Shown here piece after piece: positions 43,729-51,622 of a stretch of DNA of 64,000 nucleotides. Position 1 is the first letter of the stretch. Every line of letters begins with the position of its first letter. Made by a program: the position numbers and the translations under genes. The DNA lies in assembly GCA_913775095.1 (NCBI GenBank), contig CAJYIW010000002.1:596431-660430 (forward strand), in the 5' to 3' direction. Source of the stretch: an uncultured Siphonobacter sp. (lineage in GTDB: Bacteria; Bacteroidota; Bacteroidia; Cytophagales; Spirosomataceae). The notes under the pieces are model-generated. The model was not told the origin of the DNA. It searched no databases and saw only the letters and a list, made by a program, of their open reading frames with translations.

Positions 43729-44484
43729 TTAGGAGTTGAAGAGGTGCGTAAGCTTGTTCAGGTCCTCGGGCGTATCAATGCAGGGAGAGTCATACGTCGT
43801 TTCCACCACCTGAATTTTATACCCTGCTTCCAGCCAGCGAAGCTGCTCCAGTGATTCCGCTTTTTCGAGTGAGGAAGGAGCTAATTTCGTGATCTCCGCC
43901 AGAATATCTTTGCGATACGCGTACATACCCACGTGTCGGTAATACGTATGACGTAAATGCCACTCCGCAGGATCGACGTTTCGCAGGTAAGGAATCGCCT
44001 GACGGCTAAAGAGAATGACTTCACCCTTGGCATTCAATACGATTTTAGCTTCACCCGGATCGAATAAAGCTTCCGCCGTGGTTACTTTAAGCATCTGAGT
44101 GCCTAACTCTACGGTGCCATCCAGAGCCGCAATCAGTTCATTAATCTGAATGGGACTGATGAAAGGCTCATCGCCCTGAACATTAACTATGTATTGAATC
44201 TCGGTATCGCCTGTGTGGTGCGTTTCCAGATAAATAGTCAAAGCTTCCGCACAACGGTCCGTGCCACTGACATGATCGTCACGGGTAATGACGGCCTTTC
44301 CACCAAAAGCCTGCACGTGTTCGGCGATGCGAACATCATCAGTAGCCACAATAACATCAATGAAGTTAGCGGCTTTGGTAGCTTCATAGACGCGTTGAAT
44401 CATGCTCTTCCCGTGAATATCGATCAGGGGTTTGCCCGGAAAACGGGTAGAGGCATAACGGGCGGGAATAATTCCAAGTACCAT
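43729..44484 (-). CDS. kdsB: 3-deoxy-manno-octulosonate cytidylyltransferase (CMP-Kdo synthetase)
   Basis: A 251-residue enzyme that activates Kdo with CTP for lipopolysaccharide inner-core synthesis. GIIPARYASTRFPGKPL at the N-terminus binds the nucleotide; VATDDVRI, VQGDEPF (metal site) and LRHTYYRHVGMYAYR are diagnostic. The ATG at 44484 replaces an upstream in-frame TTG at 44547. It lies downstream of the transaldolase-CBS gene with a hairpin between them, so partial read-through is likely. The neighbour carries a CBS pair like that of KdsD, another Kdo-pathway enzyme. Confidence 0.95.
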   Translation of the reverse strand: MVLGIIPARYASTRFPGKPLIDIHGKSMIQRVYEATKAANFIDVIVATDDVRIAEHVQAFGGKAVITRDDHVSGTDRCAEALTIYLETHHTGDTEIQYIVNVQGDEPFISPIQINELIAALDGTVELGTQMLKVTTAEALFDPGEAKIVLNAKGEVILFSRQAIPYLRNVDPAEWHLRHTYYRHVGMYAYRKDILAEITKLAPSSLEKAESLEQLRWLEAGYKIQVVETTYDSPCIDTPEDLNKLTHLFNS

Positions 44485-44521
44485 AGTGTTGGGGAGTCGT
44501 AACGGATTAGGTAATGACAAA

Positions 44522-44559
44522 ATTGCCTCCTTTTCGGATGAGACCAAAAAGGAGGCAAG
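44522..44559 (-). terminator. Terminator or attenuator between the transaldolase-CBS gene and kdsB
   Basis: The stem TTGCCTCCTTTT (44524-44535) pairs with AAAAGGAGGCAA (about 44548-44559). On the minus strand the stem runs into a TTTTGTC tract. It would reduce, but perhaps not abolish, read-through into kdsB. Confidence 0.65.
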
Positions 44560-44581
44560 ACGTTTACTAAATCAGAAAGAT

Positions 44582-45595
44582 TTAGTCGTTTTTCAAATCC
44601 TGAATATCCAGCATACCTACGGGTTTACCGTTTTCAGTCACCAGAATGGTATCCACGCTGGTTTTCTTGAAAATAGCCGCCGCCGCGTCCAGTAACTGGT
44701 TGGTTTCAATCGAAATCGGCGTTCCGTATTCGAAATCACCCATGGTTTTCGAAAGAATATCACGACCGAATTCAGCCAGCTTCCGACGCAGGTCACCATC
44801 CGTGAACACGCCTTTCAGGTTACCTGCGGCGTCTACTACGGTTACGCAACCGAAACCGAATTCCGTCATTTTAACGATGGCTTCCGTTACGGATAAATCT
44901 TCCGTCACAATAGGATTAATGCTATTAATAGCCTGACCTACGGTTACCGTAATCAGACGGGTATGCTCGATGAACTGGTTCGTTCCGATGGCCGTGAAGT
45001 TATTCTCGGTCAGGGCTTTCATCAGTTTCCAGGGTACCGTAATGGTGTGACATCCCAGATCAATGGCGTTACGAACGTGCTCGGTGTTACGAACGGACGA
45101 GAACATTACTTTCGAATCGAAACCGTACGCGTCTACCAGTTCCACCACGTCTCCGATCAGCGTCAGAGCGTCGTAACCCTGATCCTGCATCCGTCCGGCC
45201 AGTACGCAGATGTACGTGGCTCCGGCTACGGCTGCCATATACGCCTGCTGGATGGTATATACCAGATGAACGTTTACTTTCAGTCCACGGTCTACCAGCG
45301 TACGGCAGGCTTTTACTCCTTCCAGTGATACGGGAATTTTAAAAACCGTACGCTGAGGATCCAGACCTAAGGCCAGTTGACGATCCGCATCCGCTACGAT
45401 GGCTTCTGCTGTTTCACCTAAAGCTTCGATTTGAAGAACAGGAACAATTTTGGAAAGCTCCACGATGGTCGCGTCGAGATCACGAACACCTTCGCGGTGC
45501 ATAAAAGTCGGGGTAGTGGTAAGGCCGGTCAGGAAACCGAGTTGAAAAGCCTCTTTAATTTCTTTTAAATCGGCAGAATCAAGATACAACTCCAT
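44582..45595 (-). CDS. Transaldolase-family protein fused to a KdsD-like CBS pair
   Basis: A 337-residue two-domain protein. Residues 1-215 follow the short transaldolase/fructose-6-phosphate aldolase fold: MELYLDSADL (Asp6), GLTTTPT (Thr where the family usually has Asn28), E57, the Schiff-base Lys86 in VFKIPVS, and the LAGRMQDQG Arg motif. Residues 225-337 are two CBS motifs; LKGVFTDGDLRR and KPVGMLDIQDL closely resemble the C-terminal CBS pair of arabinose-5-phosphate isomerase (KdsD). It lies just upstream of kdsB and has a strong promoter. Role inferred: a ligand-regulated aldolase or transaldolase connected with sugar-phosphate supply for Kdo. Confidence 0.85.
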   Translation of the reverse strand: MELYLDSADLKEIKEAFQLGFLTGLTTTPTFMHREGVRDLDATIVELSKIVPVLQIEALGETAEAIVADADRQLALGLDPQRTVFKIPVSLEGVKACRTLVDRGLKVNVHLVYTIQQAYMAAVAGATYICVLAGRMQDQGYDALTLIGDVVELVDAYGFDSKVMFSSVRNTEHVRNAIDLGCHTITVPWKLMKALTENNFTAIGTNQFIEHTRLITVTVGQAINSINPIVTEDLSVTEAIVKMTEFGFGCVTVVDAAGNLKGVFTDGDLRRKLAEFGRDILSKTMGDFEYGTPISIETNQLLDAAAAIFKKTSVDTILVTENGKPVGMLDIQDLKND

Positions 45596-45696
45596 GTGTG
45601 TAGTAGCATTAGGTAGTTTCCAAGTCGGATTATCTCGCTGGATAACCGAGTGTAGAGGAAAACCTTTTTAATGAATAGGATCAAACTTGTTTTCAG

Positions 45697-45728
45697 GCAA
45701 AGTAAATCGCCAGAGAAGCGGCTGCAAA
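45697..45728 (-). promoter_or_regulatory. Strong candidate promoter for the transaldolase-CBS gene
   Basis: On the minus strand TTTG (45728-45725), a 20-base spacer and TACTTTGC (45704-45697). It lies about 100 bases before the ATG and is one of the best promoter matches in the window. Confidence 0.55.
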
Positions 45729-45828
45729 GTTGGTGATTTTAAAGCAAAATCTGACGAGAAATGGGATTCGTTTTTAAGAAGACGTTATTCTTATCAAGTA
45801 ACAAGACCAGAACGCCCGGAAAATAGAC

Positions 45829-46350
45829 TTACCATTCCTGTTCTTTGAACCATCCGGCGTACATGACGTAATTATTGGCGGTACGGTCAAAAACCTCGGC
45901 GGCGGCTTCGGAGACTGGTTTTAGCAGTTTGGCGGGGTTACCAGCGTAGATACTTCCGGGCGGAACCATCGTGTTTTGGGTAACGATGGCTCCGGCGGCG
46001 ATGATACTTCCGGTACCAATCACAGCTCCGTCCATCACGATGGCTCCCATGCCAATCAGCACGCGGTCTTCGATGGTGCAGCCATGTACGACAGCATTAT
46101 GAGCAATGCTGACGTAATCGCCAATAATGGTTTGACTTTTCTGATACGTACAGTGAATGACGGCTCCGTCCTGAATATTACTGCGGTTACCAATCCGAAT
46201 GGCATTCACATCCCCACGAATGACGGCGTTGAACCAAACGGTGCAGTCCTCACCCATAATTACGTCTCCAACAATGGTAGCATTAGGAGCTAACCAGCAA
46301 TTTTGCCCGAACTCCGGGGTATGACTCTGAACGGGAAGGATTAAGGCCAT
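45829..46350 (-). CDS. Gamma-carbonic anhydrase family protein
   Basis: A 173-residue left-handed beta-helix protein of the gamma-carbonic anhydrase/YrdA family. Hexapeptide-type turns run through the length (for example IGNRSNIQDGAVIHC, GDYVSIAHNAVVHGC, RVLIGMGAIVMDGA). The His residues in VIHC, IAHNAVVHGC correspond to the usual metal ligands. Catalytic activity is uncertain in this branch. It is transcribed alone between the transaldolase-CBS gene and argH. Confidence 0.92.
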   Translation of the reverse strand: MALILPVQSHTPEFGQNCWLAPNATIVGDVIMGEDCTVWFNAVIRGDVNAIRIGNRSNIQDGAVIHCTYQKSQTIIGDYVSIAHNAVVHGCTIEDRVLIGMGAIVMDGAVIGTGSIIAAGAIVTQNTMVPPGSIYAGNPAKLLKPVSEAAAEVFDRTANNYVMYAGWFKEQEW

Positions 46351-46379
46351 GGTGATGAAGGGTTGAAAGGAATAACTAA

Positions 46380-46403
46380 GCTGCCAGCAGAAAAGCTGGC
46401 AGC
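46380..46403. repeat. Copy of the dispersed 24-base palindromic word
   Basis: Hairpin of GCTGCCAGC and GCTGGCAGC around a 6-base loop, between argH and the gamma-carbonic anhydrase gene. Its reverse complement matches 8651-8674 at 23 of 24 positions. No T-tract follows it. Confidence 0.8.
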
Positions 46404-46422
46404 GGTTACTCTTCTATTATAC

Positions 46423-47757
46423 TTAAGCTAATAACTTCTCAATCGCGGCATGCACTTGCTCGAAGCCAAAGCCTTCCAATTGAGCGTTCATTAGCTTCAT
46501 GATTTGTTCATTAGCAGGGTTACCGATACTTCCTAAATGGCTATGTTTCAGATCACGGGAAGCGGTATAACTGCCATCGCCGATTTCTTTTCCTACCTGG
46601 CGATAGGCATCCCGGAAAGGAACCCCTTCAATCACCAGCTCATTTACCCGTTCGACGCTGAAGAGTAAGTCGTATTTTTCGTCTTTTAGCAATTCCGTTT
46701 TTACCTGAATATTTTCCAGCATATAAGCCGTAATGTCCAGACAATCCAGGATTTCTTCGATGGCGGGCATCAGGATTTCTTTCAGTAACTGCATGTCGCG
46801 GTGATACCCCGAAGGCAGGTTACTCAGCACCAGCGTTACCTCCATCGGCAGAGCTTTCAGTCGGTTGGTCTTCCCGCGTAATAACTCCGCCACGTCGGGG
46901 TTTTTCTTGTGCGGCATGATGCTGCTGCCCGTTGTTAATCCATCAGGTAGCGTCAGGAAGGCGAAGTTTTGGGAGTTATACAAACATACATCCATCGCCA
47001 GTCGCGAGAGCGTTTGAGCGAGGTTTGCAATGGCAGTTAAAGCCATCCATTCCGTCTTACCCCGGCTCATCTGGGCGTAAACAACGTTATAATGCAATCC
47101 TTCAAAACCCAGTAGATCCGTCGTTTGCTGACGATCCAGGGGGAAAGAAGAACCATACCCGGCTCCGCTTCCCAGGGGGTTACGGTTGGCGAAATGGTAA
47201 GCCGTTTGCAGTAAAGCCACGTCATCCACCAGCGATTCCGCATAGGCTCCAAACCACAGGCCAAAGGACGAAGGCATGGCGATTTGCAGGTGCGTGTATC
47301 CGGGTAATAAATCGTTTTTATGTTGTTCCGAACGCTGAATCAGCGTATCAAATACACGTTTGGTTTCCCGAGTGATTTGTTCCAGCCGATCGCGGGTAAA
47401 AAGTTTGAGATCCACCAAAACCTGATCGTTACGACTGCGACCGGAGTGGATTTTCTTACCAGTGTCGCCCAGTTTGCGGGTTAACATCAGTTCTACCTGC
47501 GAGTGCACGTCTTCAATCCCGTCTTCAATTTCAAAAGTTCCGGCCTGAATCTGTTGATAGATTTCCTTCAGTTCACGTTCCAGATCGCCCAGTTCGGCTG
47601 CTTCCAGTAAACCTACGGAGGTAAGCATGCGGGCGTGAGCGAGGTTACCCAGCACGTCGAAAGGAGCGAGGTATACATCCAGTTCACGATCCCGGCCGAC
47701 GGTAAATTTTTCTATTTTTTCAGAAGTCGAAACGCCTTCTTTTTGCCACAATTTCAT
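46423..47757 (-). CDS. argH: Argininosuccinate lyase
   Basis: A 444-residue enzyme of the fumarase/aspartase superfamily that splits argininosuccinate to arginine and fumarate, the last step of arginine synthesis. VHSQVELMLTRKLG, HSGRSRNDQV (substrate binding), TGSSIMPHKKNPD (the superfamily signature) and the N-terminal LWQKEG are all present. Length is normal. It follows the nuo operon on the same strand but is isolated from it by a terminator. Confidence 0.96.
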   Translation of the reverse strand: MKLWQKEGVSTSEKIEKFTVGRDRELDVYLAPFDVLGNLAHARMLTSVGLLEAAELGDLERELKEIYQQIQAGTFEIEDGIEDVHSQVELMLTRKLGDTGKKIHSGRSRNDQVLVDLKLFTRDRLEQITRETKRVFDTLIQRSEQHKNDLLPGYTHLQIAMPSSFGLWFGAYAESLVDDVALLQTAYHFANRNPLGSGAGYGSSFPLDRQQTTDLLGFEGLHYNVVYAQMSRGKTEWMALTAIANLAQTLSRLAMDVCLYNSQNFAFLTLPDGLTTGSSIMPHKKNPDVAELLRGKTNRLKALPMEVTLVLSNLPSGYHRDMQLLKEILMPAIEEILDCLDITAYMLENIQVKTELLKDEKYDLLFSVERVNELVIEGVPFRDAYRQVGKEIGDGSYTASRDLKHSHLGSIGNPANEQIMKLMNAQLEGFGFEQVHAAIEKLLA

Positions 47758-47858
47758 TCTTATCGTTGAGAGTTTAGCGTTTGCAGGAAAAGGCTGAAAA
47801 CGGGTAATCCATTAATCGAATCGCAAAAAACCGAAAAAGGAACGAGCAATAAAAGAAA

Positions 47859-47888
47859 AACCCCGCAGACCTGAACGGATACGGGGTT
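47859..47888 (-). terminator. Terminator at the end of the nuo operon
   Basis: The stem AACCCCG (47859-47865) pairs with CGGGGTT (47882-47888); on the minus strand it ends GGGGTTTTTCTTTT. It closes the operon after nuoJ. Confidence 0.8.
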
Positions 47889-47913
47889 AAGTAATGATTT
47901 ATGTCGTAGTGTA

Positions 47914-48435
47914 CTAGAAGTGGCGTTCTCCCTTTTCCCGCTTTCCAATGATAATAGCCCCGACCATCGCAATGAAGAACAGGACCGTAACCAATTCAAA
48001 AGGCAGGAGATAATCCCGGAATAGCAGATCTCCCAGGGTTTCTACATAGCCCGTTGTGACGTTGAACTGGTCATTGGAAGGCATGGGATATTGCAGGCGT
48101 CGAATGGAAGCGATGATCGCTCCCAGAATCGCCAGTCCCATGACGAAAGCTCCAATTTTGGTCAGGTTATTTTTCGTTTCTTCCCGATACTCCCGCAGGT
48201 TCAGGAACATCACAACGAAGAGGAACAACACCATGATGGCCCCGGCATAAACGATCATGTTTACCACGCCGAGGAATTGGGCATTCAGCAAAAAGTAATG
48301 ACAGGAAAGCAGGAAAAACGTAAGTACCAGCGAAAGAACGCTATACATCGGATTTCTGACCAGAATGACTGCTAATGCGGAGATCAGGGTCAGGGCCGTC
48401 AGAATATACCAGGTTATATCAGCAGTAATAGGCAT
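47914..48435 (-). CDS. nuoJ: NADH-quinone oxidoreductase subunit J
   Basis: A 173-residue membrane subunit of complex I with five predicted helices. The NPMYSVLSLVLTFFLLSCHYFLL and GAIMVLFLFVVMFLNL segments are characteristic (the second contains the pi-bulge helix region). It is the last nuo gene here: a terminator follows, so nuoK, nuoL, nuoM and nuoN must lie elsewhere in the genome. Confidence 0.94.
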   Translation of the reverse strand: MPITADITWYILTALTLISALAVILVRNPMYSVLSLVLTFFLLSCHYFLLNAQFLGVVNMIVYAGAIMVLFLFVVMFLNLREYREETKNNLTKIGAFVMGLAILGAIIASIRRLQYPMPSNDQFNVTTGYVETLGDLLFRDYLLPFELVTVLFFIAMVGAIIIGKREKGERHF

Positions 48436-48478
48436 AGACTAATAAAGGTCAATTTTAAAAAAAGAAGGGTTTCAGTGC

Positions 48479-48997
48479 TTACTTCCAGCCTTCCCGAAGG
48501 TAACGTTTATCCATGTTTTCAACGAGCTTGTTTTTACCGTAAATCACCTCATCACGGGACATAAATACGGGCACAAACTCGTCATGGCGAAGGTAAATAG
48601 CCTGTTTGGGGCAAGCTTCTTCGCATAAACCGCAGAAGATACAACGCAACATGTTAATCTCATACACGGCGGCGTACTTCTCTTCGCGATACAAATGCTC
48701 TTCACCCGACTGACGCTCGGCGGCTACCATCGAAATGGCTTCGGCGGGGCAGGCTACGGCACAAAGTCCGCAGGCCGTGCAGCGTTCGCGACCGGCTTCG
48801 TCTTTTTTCAGAATATGGTGTCCGCGAAAAATGGGGCCGAGGTAACGCTTCTGCTCGGGGTAGTTAATCGTCGGTTTTTTCTTGAAAAAGTGCTTGAGCG
48901 TAATCGCCATCCCGCTGGCAATGGCCGGAAGATACATCCGCTCCGCCAGCGACATCTCGCTCTTGTCAATTTTCTTGGATCTATTGGTTAATTGCAT
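48479..48997 (-). CDS. nuoI: NADH-quinone oxidoreductase subunit I
   Basis: A 172-residue subunit carrying two 4Fe-4S clusters (N6a and N6b) that pass electrons towards NuoB. Both ligand sets are intact: CTACGLCAVACP near residue 73 and CIFCGLCEEACP near residue 117. The GRHHILKKDEAGRERCTAC-type context is normal for NuoI. It lies between nuoJ and an inverted-repeat gap before nuoH. Confidence 0.96.
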   Translation of the reverse strand: MQLTNRSKKIDKSEMSLAERMYLPAIASGMAITLKHFFKKKPTINYPEQKRYLGPIFRGHHILKKDEAGRERCTACGLCAVACPAEAISMVAAERQSGEEHLYREEKYAAVYEINMLRCIFCGLCEEACPKQAIYLRHDEFVPVFMSRDEVIYGKNKLVENMDKRYLREGWK

Positions 48998-48999
48998 TG

Positions 49000-49082
49000 G
49001 AGTTTTGAGTTTTAAGTTTAGGGTTTTGAGTTGGATTTCAGAGTATAATAACTCAAAACCCTAAACTCAGAACGCTAAACTC
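49000..49082. repeat. Imperfect inverted repeat between nuoI and nuoH
   Basis: Arms at 49000-49032 and 49050-49082 pair at 29 of 33 positions around a 17-base loop. The word TTTAGGGTTTTGAG and its complement dominate. It fills the entire gap and would form a long hairpin in the nuo mRNA. Confidence 0.85.
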
Positions 49083-49085
49083 ATC

Positions 49086-50234
49086 TTATCTTACGGGAGC
49101 GGCTTCGAGGATGCCCCGGGCGGCTTTGGGTTTCATGGCAGCCTGTACCAGGGCTACACCAACGATGATTACAACGGCTACCCAGCTAAACCAGCGGATT
49201 TCAAACATGAGTCCGATGCCGGTAACAACGATGTTCAGAATGGCCAGTGGAATTAAACTTCTCCAGCCCAGATTCATTAACTGATCGTAACGGAAACGGG
49301 GCAGGGTCCAGCGAACCCACATAAAGAAGAAGACGAAGAACAAAGCTTTCATGAAGAATACGCCAAAGCCAATGGCCGTGGCGATGTTATGTCCGGTAGC
49401 ATCATTTCCCAGAGCTTCCGCCACTTTATCCATGAATGGGTAATTAAAGCCGCCAAAGTAGAGGGCTGAAACTACGCAGGAGGATACGAACATGTTGATG
49501 TATTCGGCAAAGAGGTAAAAGCCTAGTTTCATCGAGGAATATTCAGTGTGATAGCCCCCAATCAACTCAGCCTCACATTCGGGTAAGTCGAAGGGCGTCC
49601 GGTTACATTCCGCAAAGGCACAGGTCAGGAAAATGATGAAACCCAGGGGCTGATACAGCAAATTCCAGGAACCACCGTGCTGGGTATTGATAATGTCCCG
49701 AACGGACAGACTGCCCGTCATCATAATGACCGCTATCAGAGACAAACCCATAGCCAATTCATAACTGATGTTCTGAGAAGCAGCCCGAATCGCTCCTAAC
49801 AAAGAGAATTTGTTATTGGATGCCCAGCCCCCGACCATCACGCCGTAAACGCCCAGGGAAACGATTCCAAAAACCCAGAGAATGCCGATGTTCACCTCAA
49901 TGCCCTGCACCTGTACTTCGTCTGAACCTACAATAATGGTATCGCCAAAGGGAACCACAGCAGAGGATAATAAAGCCGTAAGCATGGCCAGACAGGGGCC
50001 AGCGATGAAAAGCCATTTATTGGCCTGAGCGGGAATGAAGTCTTCTTTGAAGAACATTTTTCCGGCATCGGCCAGTGGCTGTAGTAAACCACCCCAACCA
50101 GCCCGGTTCGGTCCGGGCCGATCCTGCATGTACCCGGCTACTTTCCGTTCGGCCCAGGTAGAATACATCGCCACCACGAGCGAAAGCCCAAAGATGACCA
50201 GAACAATAATTGCTTTAATCCAGAATATGTCCAT
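49086..50234 (-). CDS. nuoH: NADH-quinone oxidoreductase subunit H
   Basis: A 382-residue membrane subunit with about eight helices that forms much of the quinone chamber. AERKVAGYMQDRPGPNRAGWGGLLQPLADAGK near the N-terminus, ECNRTPFDLPECEAELIGGYHTEYSSMK in the middle and RYDQLMNLGWR near the C-terminus are conserved signatures (shown here in parts: AERKVAGYMQDRPGPNR, PFDLPECEAEL). A sequence of about 20 residues longer than usual precedes the last helix. It is flanked by inverted-repeat gaps on both sides. Confidence 0.96.
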   Translation of the reverse strand: MDIFWIKAIIVLVIFGLSLVVAMYSTWAERKVAGYMQDRPGPNRAGWGGLLQPLADAGKMFFKEDFIPAQANKWLFIAGPCLAMLTALLSSAVVPFGDTIIVGSDEVQVQGIEVNIGILWVFGIVSLGVYGVMVGGWASNNKFSLLGAIRAASQNISYELAMGLSLIAVIMMTGSLSVRDIINTQHGGSWNLLYQPLGFIIFLTCAFAECNRTPFDLPECEAELIGGYHTEYSSMKLGFYLFAEYINMFVSSCVVSALYFGGFNYPFMDKVAEALGNDATGHNIATAIGFGVFFMKALFFVFFFMWVRWTLPRFRYDQLMNLGWRSLIPLAILNIVVTGIGLMFEIRWFSWVAVVIIVGVALVQAAMKPKAARGILEAAPVR

Positions 50235-50243
50235 CTTTTTTTA

Positions 50244-50389
50244 GTTGATGGTTAATAGTTGTTTGTTGTTGGATTTATTATTGGTAAGTAGCTGTTTATT
50301 AAGTTATTATTTTAGGATTTCTAAGAATGAAGCAAGACTTGTTACTTCTTAATAACCCGTTTGTTAACTAACAACTAATAACCAACAAC
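50244..50389. repeat. Imperfect inverted repeat between nuoH and nuoG
   Basis: Arms at 50244-50267 and 50366-50389 pair at 21 of 24 positions across a 98-base AT-rich loop. The arm words are GTTAATAGTTGTT-like, different from the nuoI/nuoH repeat but with the same layout. Confidence 0.75.
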
Positions 50390-51490
50390 CTATTTATCAT
50401 CTGCCCAGTTTTGGATGGAACGGATGCCTGCAACGGCTGATTCTCCCGCGGGTGGAATGAGTTGCTTGAACCGTTCTTCGGGTAACTGTTTGATGTTTAA
50501 TTGAGACGTATCCCGGCCTTCGTGCACGTCCTTATACTGAGAAGCGGCCAGTCGGCGGGCAAACTCGGGGACAATTTTGTTGGCTCCGTATTTATTAGCC
50601 GATATCACCGAATGACGGGCTACTTTGGTAGGACCTTCAATGGTCCAGTCGGCCGTGTTTTTACGCTCGAAACGGCAGGTGTTACAGATGAATTCCAGTA
50701 CTTCCCCCCACTGATTTTTACGAGCCGTTACCCGGATTACTTCGTCGCCGCGATACCAGAGGGTGACTTTACCCGAACATTTCTCACAGTCGCAGTGGGC
50801 ATCCACGGGCTTCGTAAACCAGACCCGATTCTTGAAGCGATAGGTTTTATCAGTTAAAGCTCCCACCGGACAAACGTCAATGACATTACCCGAGAAATCA
50901 TTATCAATGGCTTTCTCAATGTAAGTAGAAATCTCCGCGTGATCGCCCCGGTTCAGTACGCCATGAACGCGGTTACCCGTAATCTGATCAGCCGTAAATA
51001 CACAGCGGTAACAAAGAATGCACCGGGTCATGTGTAACTGAATATTCGGACCTAAATCCTGTTTTTCGAAGGTGCGGCGTTCTTCTTCGTAACGGGTTTG
51101 CTGCACGCCATGCTGGAAGGAGAAGTCCTGCAAATGACATTCCCCCGCCTGATCGCAAATGGGGCAATCGAGCGGGTGGTTGAGTAACAGGAACTCAACA
51201 ATTCCCTTACGAGTCTCCAGCACCTGTTCGTTAACGGTATTTTCAACGATCATACCATCCTGAACCTGCGTGATGCAGGAAGGAACCAGCTTGGGCATCG
51301 GACGAGGGTCTTTCTCAGAACCCGCCGTAACCTTCACCAGGCAGGCCCGGCATTTCCCACCCGAAGCTTTCAGTGGTTCGTAATAACACATGGCGGGCGG
51401 GGCTACCTCCGGGCCAATTTTACGAGCCGCCTGAAGAATGGTAGTTCCAGGTTCAACCTCAATCGTAATATTATCAATCGTAACTTTCAT
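50390..51490 (-). CDS. nuoG: NADH-quinone oxidoreductase subunit G, short form
   Basis: A 366-residue (2Fe-2S)/(4Fe-4S) protein. The N-terminal ferredoxin domain has a cluster N1b motif (Cys35, CRAC at about 47-50, Cys near 72). HPLDCPICDQAGEC supplies His/Cys ligands of N5, and CILCYRC with a later CPVGAL supplies N4. A remnant of the next 4Fe-4S domain (CDCEKC and CNTC) is present, after which the protein ends. The molybdopterin-like domain of classic NuoG (about 700-900 residues in total) is missing. There is no frameshift remnant; the next gene begins after an inverted-repeat gap. This short form also occurs in some other Bacteroidota, so it is probably natural. Confidence 0.9.
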   Translation of the reverse strand: MKVTIDNITIEVEPGTTILQAARKIGPEVAPPAMCYYEPLKASGGKCRACLVKVTAGSEKDPRPMPKLVPSCITQVQDGMIVENTVNEQVLETRKGIVEFLLLNHPLDCPICDQAGECHLQDFSFQHGVQQTRYEEERRTFEKQDLGPNIQLHMTRCILCYRCVFTADQITGNRVHGVLNRGDHAEISTYIEKAIDNDFSGNVIDVCPVGALTDKTYRFKNRVWFTKPVDAHCDCEKCSGKVTLWYRGDEVIRVTARKNQWGEVLEFICNTCRFERKNTADWTIEGPTKVARHSVISANKYGANKIVPEFARRLAASQYKDVHEGRDTSQLNIKQLPEERFKQLIPPAGESAVAGIRSIQNWADDK

Positions 51491-51500
51491 CTCTATTACA

Positions 51501-51615
51501 ATTTTGAATGAGTGAATGAGAGAGGGAGTGAATGTAAATCACAGCCCCGTTCTATATATTCATCATTATTAGATTGAGACAGAATGAGTTATTCAATCAT
51601 TCTATCATTCAAAAT
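51501..51615. repeat. Imperfect inverted repeat between nuoG and nuoF
   Basis: Arms at 51501-51519 and 51597-51615 pair at 17 of 19 positions. The words are GAATGA-like, again different from the neighbouring gaps. Confidence 0.75.
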
Positions 51616-51622
51616 TCACTCA

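Noticed and set aside
50235..50389. Possible remnant of a longer NuoG lost by frameshift
   Set aside because: The gap after the short nuoG is AT-rich inverted-repeat sequence without molybdopterin-domain motifs in any frame, so the short form is not a recent truncation.
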